Translations under genes and position numbers: made by a program | Shown here: piece after piece, positions 46,480 to 58,272 of the stretch | How positions within the stretch are numbered: position 1 is the first letter of the stretch | How the letters are laid out: the number at the start of each line of letters is the position of its first letter | The notes under the pieces: generated by a model | Database searches by the model: none | Told to the model about the DNA's origin: nothing | What the model saw: only the letters and a program-made list of their open reading frames with translations | DNA from: Polytrichum commune | Taxonomy: Eukaryota; Streptophyta; Polytrichopsida; Polytrichales; Polytrichaceae | Assembly (NCBI GenBank): GCA_950295325.1 | Contig: OX485808.1 | Coordinates: forward strand, 12,030,501-12,094,500 | DNA length: 64,000 nt | Reading direction: 5' to 3'

Positions 46480-48250
46480 TTGTAAAAATCTCAACACATT
46501 AATGCAACCCTGGAAAATATATTAATACTAATACAAACAAAATCCAAGTACAAAATGACACTGCCCACATATATGACAAAACATGCAAACACCTTATCAC
46601 CATTTCCTACAATAAACGTGTATGGTTATGGAACCAATACAATTGAATGCTACACCAACCACACGACTTAATACCCCCCTACCCAATCATTTGAAACTAA
46701 AATAACTTGGCTATATCAAAGATATAAACACAAAATCCCAAAAAATGACCCACTCAAAAACTCACACCAAGCCCTATCCAAAGCACTACAAGACTACATC
46801 ACAACGTCCATTAAAATTACACACTCCTACTTCTCCTTTCCAATCACATGCTCAACTCATCTAACAAAGTTATTTTTGCCATTTCCTAGAGATAAAATCT
46901 TTGGGTATGTTGGTATCTCATTCTCACATAGGTGGCAAGGAATATGTTAAGCTCACCCTCACGATGAAACTGAAGCCCAAACAACCATCCACTAGACCAG
47001 ACTAGCAGCTAAACACGACCCACGTACCACCACAATACTTACCATCCCATATTTAATTTGGTATCAAAATTTCACCCCGCATTCAGGCCCTTTCCTATAC
47101 ACACATGTAATTACTCATATACCAACATACACCACTAAATACAAGGAACCAACAAAACCACAAGAATTCAACGAGCCACGTATAGAACCACTTAGTATAA
47201 AAATCATTTGCGTACTTCACCAAAATAATAGTATTGGTACTACAAAATAAATAGATACAATAAAAATATATATTCAACAACCTTAAGAGATGAATGGCCA
47301 TCAATGAAAACAACTCCTAACAAAGGACCTATTAGATTCCTAGAAAAACATCTCACGAAATACGATAAGAATATAAATCTATAATTGATCTATATACTAT
47401 ATCCCAACATAGATAAATTGATAGCCAACGTAAAAATAGATAATGAGCTATCAAATAAATTTTGGACAAACAAGAACATAATTGACTCTCAAAACACATG
47501 TCTTCTAAAACTGAGACACAATCAATACATGGGGAATGCTAGGAAACAATCGTTCTTTGGTAGGGAAGCCTTTTCATCAATCACGTGCCCCATATGTAAC
47601 TCTCCAGACCCTGATACATGGCTACATGTATTTCTAAAGTGCAAACTATACATGCCCTCCAAACCAAAAGACACAATAAAGCAATATGGGAATTAAGAAA
47701 ACTTATAGTGGCATTAAAAATAAATAAAGATGCTATGTTCTCATGAATACAAGCACATTCAATAATGGACCCCCCCCCCCCATAAAACACCGTCTTTCCT
47801 TGGCTATTACCTTGCACGTGTGGGCAACAAAAATGCCATTGCAATACAAATTCAAACAAGACCTTTTATTTGTGAAATGACTACCATATCAGTCTCCACC
47901 ACCAACATAACCTAATGATAACCTAACAATACAATTCATTGAATTAACATACTATAATGATAGAATACCAGATGAAACTATAATCCAAAAAATAAAAACA
48001 TATAAACCACTAATAGATAATGTTATCAACAAAGTTTGGAAGGTAGGTCCACTAATAGTCATCATAGCAGGTGCTAGGGTAGCCACACACATTCCTTCTA
48101 TGGAAAATATTGAAACAACATTCAAAATCCCTTAGCTAAGCATCAAATACATATTTGAGGCAATCAACGTCATTGCTATACAACTTGCTATGGCCATAAT
48201 GCTACACAAAAGGAGGATAGAAAACAACAAACCACTACCAATAGACACAC
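46480..48250 (+). pseudogene. LINE (non-LTR retrotransposon) 3' relic
   Basis: The frame at 47385-47696 reads KLRHNQYMGNARKQSFFGRE followed by TCPICNSPDPDTWLHVFLKC, a C-X2-C...H-X3-5-C zinc-binding module typical of the region after the reverse transcriptase of plant LINEs. Upstream on the same strand are broken pieces such as TIPYLIWYQNF (about 47048). Downstream, about 47930-48235, pieces reading IQFIELTYYNDRIPDETIIQ, IIAGARVATHIPSMENIE and AMAIMLHKRRIENN lie in one strand but are separated by stops and frameshifts. It is a dead copy; the upstream reverse transcriptase core was not recognised. Confidence 0.7.
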
Positions 48251-48479
48251 AACTACCATAGCAACCCCAAATATCCACATGTTAGTGACCATGATGACTA
48301 CAGTGCCCACCCCAAGAGGGGTTAGTAGTCCCGCACCACTGATATTATGTTCATTGGACATAATACCAAGGGTGGGTCGAACGGGCATTTCAATCACACT
48401 GATCCCACTAAGGTCAACGTTTCTTCTCTCTTTCTTCTTTGCGTTTTACTTTTGTTTGAATGTATTTTTGATGCAAAAA

Positions 48480-49640
48480 GTGTTGACTTGTGAGCCTTGA
48501 GGGTTGAGAGGCTTATTTGAAAGGTTTGGAGGTGTTTAGACTTCCAAAGGATGTGACTTGAGTGTTTTGAGTGTTTAAGGGTGTACTTAAGAAGTTTGGA
48601 GGTGTTTAGAGTTCAAAAACATTTGACTTGAGTGATTTGGATATTTAAAGGCTTATTTGTTAGGGTTGAATTTTGAAAGGTTTGTTTGAATCATTCAAGG
48701 TATTTTGAGTTGAAGAAAGTGTTTTTTGAGTGCCTTGAGTGTAGAAAGGCTTATGTGAGTGCATTAAATATGATTTGAGATAAAAATAAATTTGGCTTGG
48801 GTAATTGGAGAGTGCAAAGGGCACATCCGAGAGAAAATGCATTCATTTGAGTGAAACAAAATCTAACTTGAATGATTTAAATGCCTAACATGTTTTTGAA
48901 AGCAAGTGGACTCGTTGGAGGTGTGAGAGATATGACTTGAGTATTTCGAGTGCATTTAGGCACTTTGGAAAAGAAGTGGACTTGTTTGAGGTGAAAAATA
49001 TGTGATTTGAGTGAACTGTTAGTTGTAGGGCATATTTGAGAGTAAGACTTCTTAACTATTTTGAATTAGATTTGACTTGAATGATTTGAGAGTTTAAAAG
49101 CCCATTTGACACCACGAGAGCATTTTTGAGGCCAAATAGACTTTATTTGAATGGATTGGAGCAAAACCACTATGTTTGAAGGCAAGATGATTTCTTTGAA
49201 GTTTGGAATGATTTGACTTGGTTATTTGAGTGTTGTAACACTAACTTGAGGGATAGGCTAGTCATTTGAGCTTAAGAGGAGCATACTTGAGTGTTTTGAG
49301 TGATTTGAGTGTTGGAAAGAATCTTCAAGGGATAACGCCAATCATTTTAGGTACAAAATAACTTGTTTGAATGATTTTAGTATCTTAAGACTTCTATTGA
49401 GGAGTAGAGGATCCAACTTGATGTATTTGAGAGGGTAAGACACGTTTGAAATGAAGAAAATATGATTTGAGTGATTTAAGTGTCTTAAATACTTCTCTTG
49501 AGGTGGAGAAAATTTGACTTGAGGTGTTTGATAGTGTAAGGCATATTTGAGATGAAGTAGATTAAATTTTCAATGATTTGGATATCCTAAGTTCTTATTT
49601 GAGGTGAAAAAGGTTTGATTAGAAAGTCTTGAGTGTACAA
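48480..49640. repeat. Degenerate TTGAGTG-rich satellite-like stretch
   Basis: Over about 1.1 kb the phrases 'ttgacttgagtg', 'atttgagtgttta' and 'ggcttatttgagg' recur many times in loosely spaced units of roughly 60 bp. The + strand is strikingly poor in C and rich in G and T. No open frame of note. It looks like an old, diverged minisatellite, lying between the LINE relic and the copia relic. Confidence 0.6.
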
Positions 49641-49660
49641 ATATATTATTCAAGTGGAAG

Positions 49661-49957
49661 ATGATATATCTTGAAAGCGAAGGAACTCAAGTGATGGACA
49701 AGCTCCACAAAGAGATACTTAATTGTTGGAAGTTCAAAATGAAGATGATTTTGGCTTCCATGGACCTTTGGGACATTATAGACGGATCCGAGAAGGTTCC
49801 ACATTCCAACGCGGATCCCAAAGTGCTGAAGGAGTACCAAAGACATGTGAAGAAGGCCATATCCATCATTGGCTTCAACTTGGTGGACAACAAATTTGCA
49901 CACATCAAAAGTTGCAAAGGACTTGCAGAAGGAATTTTTTGGTTGCCCTTGAAATAA
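49661..49957 (+). pseudogene. Ty1/copia gag fragment
   Basis: The 98-codon frame contains CWKFKMKMILASMDLWDIID, then KEYQRHVKKAISIIGFNLVD, the order and spacing of the copia gag polyprotein N-terminal domain (W.FKM...L...DLW..V.G, then A...I...L.D). It ends before the zinc knuckle. A possible trace of the protease region, VDNASTSSHV, occurs at about 50963 in the same orientation. No LTRs or integrase recognised, so it is a decayed remnant. Confidence 0.6.
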
Positions 49958-52900
49958 TATGTGTGGATTTAGGCTAGTTAATGTATGTAGAAGGTTATAT
50001 GTTTTGGGCCCCGATGAATCAATGTGCTATGAACATTACATATAATAGCATCAAACAAATATGTAATTTTGCAGTTAAGTTATAGGGTTGTGATTCTCAT
50101 GGATTATGGTTTCCAGTTGGCCTTCATTCTATTGCACATACAACAATCTCATGACGATGTCCAACAACAAACAACACACACTTCACGCAAACAATGAGCA
50201 ATGTATTCAACTTCCATATTCCTTAAGTGAGATGGAATGGCACACAATGTCCACATCGTGCCTAATAAATGACTTACTACCTCAAAAGAGTACCAAGTGC
50301 TCGCAAGAACAAAATTGGCACACATTGAACATCCCAAAAATGTTGCTCCCTCACTAAACTACAAACTCTAAGCTCCAACCACAGATGAAGATCTAAAGAT
50401 GCTATGTTGTAGTAGTAACAACCTTAAGAAAAATTCAAAGAACCACGTCTGCATCTCTAGCTAATTCTTCATATATTGGGATGGAATAAATGTAAAATTC
50501 CAACTCTTGCATTTCTTGTTCGTGGTTGGGGTTGGATTCCAAATTATCCCCCAATACATACAAACCGAAAACAGTTGCATGCGTTACATTGTGTCAGTTG
50601 GCTCACATTGCGTGAAAATGGTTAAGCCCTTCTAGGTGATTTCCAATCATGCAGCTCCAAACAATGTTCACAAGGTGGAGCTCATACAATTGGGTAGTAA
50701 CCTCATCGAATGTGCCATGTAGAATCACCTTCAAAATGTGTTCCAAGACTATATCATGTGGAATGAGGGCAAGACAAAGCTCATGTTGATACTACTTTGT
50801 TAGGTGCTACGAGCTCAACAATGAGGCCAATGGGAAGAATAAAGTGAAGAAATGTCCACGTTTTGTTCTAATGGATGTGGTTGCCCACATGTGACTAGCA
50901 AAGATATTGTGTTATTTCGTATCTCTGTACTTTGCACATGAGACTAGGAAAAAATCTTCATGTATGGTTGACAATGCAAGTACATCAAGTCATGTCGTCA
51001 TGACACATGTGCAAACATAGAGTTGGGTACAATCATCCAACAAATAAATCATTGTTGAGAAATGGTCAACCATAGGTTGCACTTGACAAACTACCTTATT
51101 GTGCCCCAAACCCCAAGCTTGAGTCTTTCATTTTTTTGAAATTTTTGAGTTGATTCCAAGGTTGTTGGGCACCCCAAGGGTGGGCTCAAGTGTCATATGG
51201 CTGCCCCTCATGACTTGAAATCATGGATTATTCATGAAATTGTTCACTAAAGCCCAAGGATCATTGTTTCATGAGCAAGCTCATGTTTGGTGATTCTATT
51301 TCTATGGAGTGGCTTCCTATGACCAATTTTTTTTTTCAAGGGCAAGTTAAAAACTAAAAAACTAAAACTTCAAACTTCATGTAGTTAAATGTTTTATGGG
51401 TTGCCCAAACTACCCAAATTGCATGGGGACAAGATTACACTTTGGTACAATACTTCACAGGTTGAATTTCTACATTGGTATGTGGAATTGGGTTGCCTTT
51501 GAAAATAAATTGCTTATTTATCTATGTAAATTGCCTTGGTTAAAACTATATCACAAAAATATTTCTCTTCAAGTAAATTAGTGTAAGAAGATCAAAAAAA
51601 AAAGATAGTCCATCAAGGCTAACCTTTTTCATTGGGATGTGTCATTTCTTTAATAGACATATTCTTCTAAAACAAAGGTCAAGTCCAATGATAATAAGGA
51701 AGCTTAATGTAGTCCTAGAACATAATTTAAATCAAACCTAAGAATACTTGATTTCAATGAGATTTCAAATATTCCAATAGGTTAGTAATGACAAGGATAC
51801 TTGCACCCTTTGAGGCTATTTTCCGAGAATTTGGATATGGTGAATGCATCATAATTTCTATGCAAAGTGTGGTTTCTAGCAACAACAACTTGGAATTGCA
51901 AATTTAATTTTACCAGTGTAGTTAATTTGACTATTTAAAAACATTCTCTTTCTAGATTTCTATTTAATTTTTGAATACGTGCAATTTTGCATTAATTTTC
52001 CATAATGAAACCCAATTACTTGCAATTGCTTGAAAGTAGATAACCGTTGTAACATATTCTTCTCCCAAATGCTTACATGTGATGCAACATGCATACAAGT
52101 ACAAAAGACTAAATGAAATGAGATTTGTGGATGCCGAAGAAAATTTGTTTGAAGGATGGTTAATAAAGGCGCCAAGGGTGGGGAAGCTATGTAATTTTTC
52201 AAAAACTATGGTATTCTATTGAGCACAGTGGCCATGCAGACATAGTCCAAAATCTTGAGAATGTCAAATTTAAGAGGCCATAGGGTTGTTAGATATTATG
52301 TAACAACAAAAATGATTGGCCGCCTCCACCCAATTGTTGTCAGCCCTCCTCCCAAGTCAGACCTCCTCAAACTGTCACAAAAAAAAAAAGTCAGACCTCA
52401 ACCCTTTAAAACAATCTTCCACAACATGCCATCAGCGTGCATTTGTGTTTGTTGACCTCTGACTCTGCCCTATGAATTTTGTACATTCGAAGCAACTATT
52501 GCCAAAAGTGTGCCAACAAAGATTTGGGACCTCCGAGGACCTCGATTGATTTAGTGGTAGGTGGGGTTGTGATTTGACTCGGATGAAAGGTAAAGAAAAT
52601 GTAGAATGTGATGACCAATCATTTGTTCTTTCCTCTAAGCTCATACATATTACCCATGCCCTTCTATAAAATCAGGAGGCCACAAGCCCCCTTAAAATTC
52701 ATTTGACCTCACTAAATTTGCATCATGCTCCATGACCTTGCTGTCAATATTTGAAAATTCTTTCATCATGCATGAAACAAGTTTTGGGTTGCGGAACGAA
52801 ATCGATGTCTATTAACCAAAGTAGATAGACATGCCCAATAATGTTTAGAAAAAATAAGAGGGGTTAGACTCGTTATTGGAAACCCAAATGATGTGTGTGG

Positions 52901-55164
52901 GTCTCTATGAAATTAACCTCCAATATACGAGAAGTTTATAGAGGAAAACAATTGCATACATACTAACGGCATGCTAGAAAATGGACTCATGTATTTATAC
53001 TAAGCTTTTCAATTTTAATGTGATAAACGCTTGCATTACATATTCAAAATATAAAAATGAAATAAAAATGCCTTTTTTACATATAGATCCACTTTCACTT
53101 TCCAATTAGAAAGTCATTGAATGTTTTCTTCATTCATAGCATGTAACTCAAAGATTGCTTCAAACAAAGAAAGCAAAACCACAGTAACTTAGCCACACTT
53201 TGGAGAGCAAGACTCAAGGGAACCCATGAGCGCTCCAAGAGCCTCTAGCTTATTAAAACCTAGAAGCCAAATGAAAACCCAATCAAGAATGGAGAGTATA
53301 GTCATGAGGATTATTGCCATGTGATAACAATGGATGATAACGTGAATTGGATGAAACTAACATATCTATTGTCAATTTCTTTTGAACCTTAGGGCCCTTT
53401 TGTACATCTACTTTCATATCAAAATTCTTGAATAATGTGAATTCGCAAATAATTAAGAAAAACAAAGTGAGTTAGAATTGAGGCCATTAAATATTAGACT
53501 CTGAGTTCAAATAAAAAATTGTGAAGTGATTTCATCCCAATTGCACACATTCCAATCATATGTAACAAAGTGTTTGTGGAAAAACATAGAGATCTATTTT
53601 TCTAATCTAATGTAGGGTTAATGGATAATGTGCCCTAAAATGTTCTTACTTTTGGCTTTGTAGTAAAAGTATTTAACATTATTAGGGAGTCGTTTTAAAA
53701 TTCTATATGAATTGTTTTATGTTGTAACTGTGTTGTGGTTTGATCATACTTTGTTAGTGTGGAGCCTAGGATTTCTTAACACTATAGGCAAACAAAGTTG
53801 TGCGTTGCATGCTAGAATTTCCTACTATTTGATTGTCATGTTTATGTATACATGTATTTATTTTGTTTAAGTAAATACCAATGCTTGCTACCTTGTTGTT
53901 AAAGTGTGCTCATTTTTATGAATTAATTATACAATTTTTTAGGTTGGGATCAAACTTTTCTCGGTCTTTGTAAGAATGTTGCATCTAGAATAAAAAGGCC
54001 CAAACTTTATGAGTAATCCATGGGTACTCATCAACCATCACCATTACCAATGTTGGTTCACGATGTTTATGTCCAAACTTTTTCTTGGATCATGGTGGAT
54101 TACCATAGCACCATAGCTGGGTCGTGCACCTTGAAACGAATATTTATTTGTTTTTTGAAAAATAAGGTTTCGTCAACTAAAAATATAATTTACGAAATTT
54201 TGTCAGTCCTGTGATTTTTTTAAAATAATTCCTTTTTTTGGTAAGGTCTAGTAGTATTCAAAGTAGGTTGGTGTTTTTTTCATTCATTCGTGGCGGCTTC
54301 TTGGCCTTAAACCTAAGTATCCACCTTAACCTTACTTAGTGTGGCTCTTGTTTGTCTTTGCATAATGTATGTGTTAGGTCTTTTGTATGTATTTGTACTT
54401 TGACATTTGTGAGAAGAGTGTTAGAAATGGCACCAAAACAACGACGGGTTGATTTTGCTTTTATCCCTGTTAGCAAGGAGGAGAGGGAGATGGATATAGA
54501 AAGAGAGTTTGCCGCTTTGAGTGAGCCAGGCGCTGAGTCATTAACGCTTTGGCATGTAGCCTTGTATGGCGCGTTGACATGGTTGGAGCTAAGAAGAGTC
54601 CAAAATTTCCAATAATTAGTTTTTTTCCTAATATATTCTTTCACTTATTCGTTTGACTGGGTTCATAATTTCCAATTTTTTTTGGTTTTTTATTTGGGAA
54701 TTATTTTTGCACGAACAAGCTATATATGGTGCTACGGTAGTAAGTTGTATATGAGGCTAGGAGGGGACCCAAAATACCCATGGCCACCAGCGTCCATACA
54801 TTTTGGCCTTCCTTCCCAATGTTGGAAGCGGCCCTCAAAACCGCCAATGTTGGTTTATGGCATTTTGGTCCAACATTATTGGGGTCTTTGTGGCTTTAGA
54901 CATTAAGTAGGATTCTAGAAAGGGACCCAAAAAAACATGGCCGCAGGCAGCTATACATTTGTACATTTCCTTTCAATGTTGTAAATGGCCTTCAACATTG
55001 CCAACATTGGTTTATGGGGTTTTGGTGCAAATGCTTTTGGGTGAAAGTGGATTTAAAGTTTAATATGATGGATTTATTAATTTTTTCTTTTTCAAAGTTT
55101 TACTTGTTGTGATGATATGCTTTTCTTTTTATTGACTTTTCACCACCAGAATGTTGGGTGGAAT
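49958..55164. other. Gene-free AT-rich DNA with decayed repeats
   Basis: No gene. At 51265-51290 a block (TTTCATGAGCAAGCTCATG) resembles one at 32050. At 52356-52399 a 10-bp direct repeat flanks a short poly-A insertion. At 54763-54905 and 54923-55060 a ~140-bp unit beginning GGACCCAAAA is tandemly duplicated with about 157-bp spacing. Open frames are short and unrecognised. Confidence 0.5.
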
Positions 55165-56625
55165 TATTGGTTGTGTCTATAGGACAGAGACTATGCATCG
55201 ACTTCTTTGTTTCAAGAGCAAATTTCCTAACCACTTTGCATTCACACTTGGACGTTACTTGTTCTTGTTGTTTTTGGTCAAGTTTATTTAACATGCATGG
55301 TGAAAGCTTGCATACCTTGGACAACTAACCAACTAAGTCAACTACTTGTTGACTAGTTGACTTTCATAACTATAGTTGTTCGCAATTTGACCCGCCAAAA
55401 AATGTAGTTAACTATATATATATACAAAGTTAACTATAGTTGTGCCCTAAAATGTATTGAAAAAAAATCTAATTGACTATAGTTGGTTGTAGATATGATA
55501 AATAGCCATGGACTGGCATGAGTAAAGTGTACAACTATAATTATAGTCTTTCATAAGAAATGACAAAGCCTCACATTTCTACCGTTTTCTTGTTAATATT
55601 TTCTTTCATATATGTTTCATCAATTTATGTCTTTGGATGCTTATTGACTTGGGTTGGAGGTAAGGCCATGCATTGGGAGGGAAGGAAAAATATCACGGTT
55701 CATGGTAGCTTTACAAAATATCCCCCCTCCCAAGGGTTTCATATGACAGAGGAGAGGGGGTTAGGAGATTCAAGATTGGCGGACGATAAAGTAATCCCAC
55801 ATGTGCACTACCAAGGATTGAGCATTTTTTGTGTGGGCGACTCTTCTTCACATGTACTATCATACTGCTAAGGTGACCATATGTGCATCATTTATCTTAG
55901 ACAAATCAATTTCAATCATTTACCTACATTATTTAAATAATAATAATGTAAGTTTGAGAGAATTACAAATGTTATTTAATTTGTTATATAATGTTTTGTT
56001 GTCAAAGGTCATGGGTGTCACAAATCCAATTTGTTTAGCATGCATGATAGGGAAATACACGACTAATATTACTAGAAATATGCAAAGTGTGTGCTTAGGA
56101 AACTAAGTGAAGGAAAATCTGAGTGCAACTTCACCAATCTAATCTAATAAATCCATTACTTTCATTATCCTTGACAACTCAAACAAGAAAACAATAGAAC
56201 CGTGAGGCTTTGGCCTTTCTTATGTAAGACTACAACTGTAGTAGTCCACTTTGCTTATGCCAGTTCATGGCTATTTACTACACCTATAACAAACCTTTCT
56301 TGGATTTTATGCACCTTCTTCTCAAGTGCGGATCAATGACTGAAGCTACTCATTTATCACCCAAAAATTTAAAATTTTAAAAATAATTTTAAAAAATAAA
56401 ATCAAAATAACTATAATTAACTAGATTTTTTCCAATACATTTTAGGGAGAAACTATAGTTAACTAGATATATATAACTATACTTGACATCCACATTGAAT
56501 AAAATGAACCAAAAATAACAGGAACAAGCAACGTCCAAGTGTGAACACAAAGTGGTTAGGAAATTTGCTCTTGAAATAGAGAAGTCGATGCATAGTCTCT
56601 CTCCTACAGACACAACCAACAAAAT
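55165..56625. mobile_element. Large foldback DNA element with ~400-bp inverted arms
   Basis: The left arm (about 55165-55575) and right arm (about 56198-56625) are reverse complements over most of their length. Matching landmarks are GGTTAGGAAATTTGCTC with its inverse, CCCTAAAATGTATTG with its inverse, and AATAGCCATGGACTGGCAT with its inverse. The arms carry TAGTTAACTA motifs shared with the nested transposon at 35390-35883. The ~620-bp centre holds an open frame at 55560-55871 (103 codons, TWVGGKAMHWEGRKNITV) with no recognised domain. No transposase, so probably non-autonomous. Confidence 0.7.
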
Positions 56626-58272
56626 AGATGAACCTTATTTCCAACTCTTAAAAACCCCTCAAAACATTATGTGGACAAATAATTATAATTTTGATTGGTT
56701 TGTTCACAATGGTGTTAAGCACGTTCATAACCTTACTTAGCCTTGAGATTTTGCACCCTTCCCGAAAATACAAAGCTCCGATGCCGTTGATTAAAAACGG
56801 ATTCATTTAATGTAAGTGTGAAGCATGTTGGGGTGTCAGCTTTTGTGGCAAGCTTCGAGAAATCGATGTGGGCCTGCCACATGATGTAACTTACATGTAG
56901 GTAGCATGGGCTCATGTGAGGGAATAAAGGGGGACAACTATGGTGAAGTGGTGGGTCACTAGCCCCAACTAGGAGGTCACAAATACGTGTGTTGTGGGGC
57001 ATGAAAATCATGGAATCATTTCCCTAGGCATGTGGCAAAAAATACACAACTCCCGAGCTACAATACTCAACTCCCGAGCTCAATTTCCCGATCACACCAA
57101 AATTTCCATTCGGTTCCAGCCGTAAAATTTCTGGGGATCATGTTGAGAAATAGATGTTGGTCCACCATTTTTCACACTATTACAGCTGGAGATGCCGACG
57201 ATGGTGTCAGTACTGGCCGATGTGATTAGCCCCTCATGCTAAGTGTGCGAAAAAGATGGGCATCCGATGGACGATCCATAAGTGATTCTTGATAGAGCAT
57301 GACTAAGGGGTTGAGTAAAGGTAAGTTACCAATTCCAAGTGTAGGAAGGAACATACTTTAAAGAAGGGAAAGAAAAACAAACTTTGAAAAAGTATCTTTG
57401 GAAACACTTGTAACCACTTTTTGGTCTCTTAGGCAAGTGGGGGTTAATGACAATGCGATTTTATGGACACATTTCACAATAGCAATAGGTCCTAGTAGTG
57501 TACACATGTTTCACAGATTCGGGCTCCCAATGGTAAGTACACGAGGTGTAATAAAAGAGTCTAGTATTTTGTATAAAAGCCCTGTAAAAGTGTCAAATAG
57601 ACCCCAGTTTCCTTGTTGTTTAATTTTACACACCAGCTAACACACATTGCCACTAACTAAGTGCTCCACGCTAACTAAGCACTCCACATTAACACTCACT
57701 ACTTAGCTAATTCTCCTGACAGTTTTACGCTTAGGCCTTTGAGGAGAAGTCATTTTTCAAAAACCTGTTTGGATCGCAGCAAAATCAAGTTTCACTAAGA
57801 TCACAACGCTGAGATCACTACAAATGGTTCCATGCGCCATGGTTGCACAGAATTCCACAAAAGGAGTCCAAATCATCCAGAGATTGAGCTCAATTTACAG
57901 CGGCAACTAAACTTCTAGTAGTGTAGTAGCAATTGCAATTTTCGAACAAGCTTGTCGTGCATTTGCCTGGATTGAACTTAACTTTGCTACAATCATCATA
58001 CTCAACTGCAAACTGCGTTTGCAACTCGGTTTCCTACTGTCTCAATGAGATCCCCCTATATTGCGTCCGAACTACTTGTATTGATGCTCATATGTACAAT
58101 GACGCAGAATCTCTGTCGAGAAGCGCCTCTTAAAGGGGAGAGAATGTTTTGTCCAGTTCGCTGCTAAGATTCGCCGAAACTTCAATTTCAGCGAGTTAAG
58201 CACATATGTTTGTCGATTTGTCAGGGTTCAGGATTTGGGAGAATGTTGACATAAGTTAGTGATGTGCAGAGT
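56626..58272. other. Intergenic DNA downstream of the CHX gene
   Basis: No gene recognised. The nearest part should include the 3' UTR of the antiporter (- strand). No clear AATAAA was found close to the stop. Confidence 0.45.

Noticed and set aside
45813..51310. A complete LTR retrotransposon spanning the copia gag relic
   Set aside because: No matching long terminal repeats, primer-binding site or integrase were seen; the shared CATGAGC blocks at each end are too short and differ.
52535..52600. Stretch resembling a tRNA A box (TGATTTAGTGGTAGG)
   Set aside because: No B box, no cloverleaf and no tail; not enough for a tRNA or SINE call.
54352..54615. 87-codon frame containing MAPKQRRVDFAFIPVSKEER
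   Set aside because: Its composition looks more protein-like than its neighbours, but no family is recognisable and it lies in repeat DNA; kept only as a possible transposon fragment.
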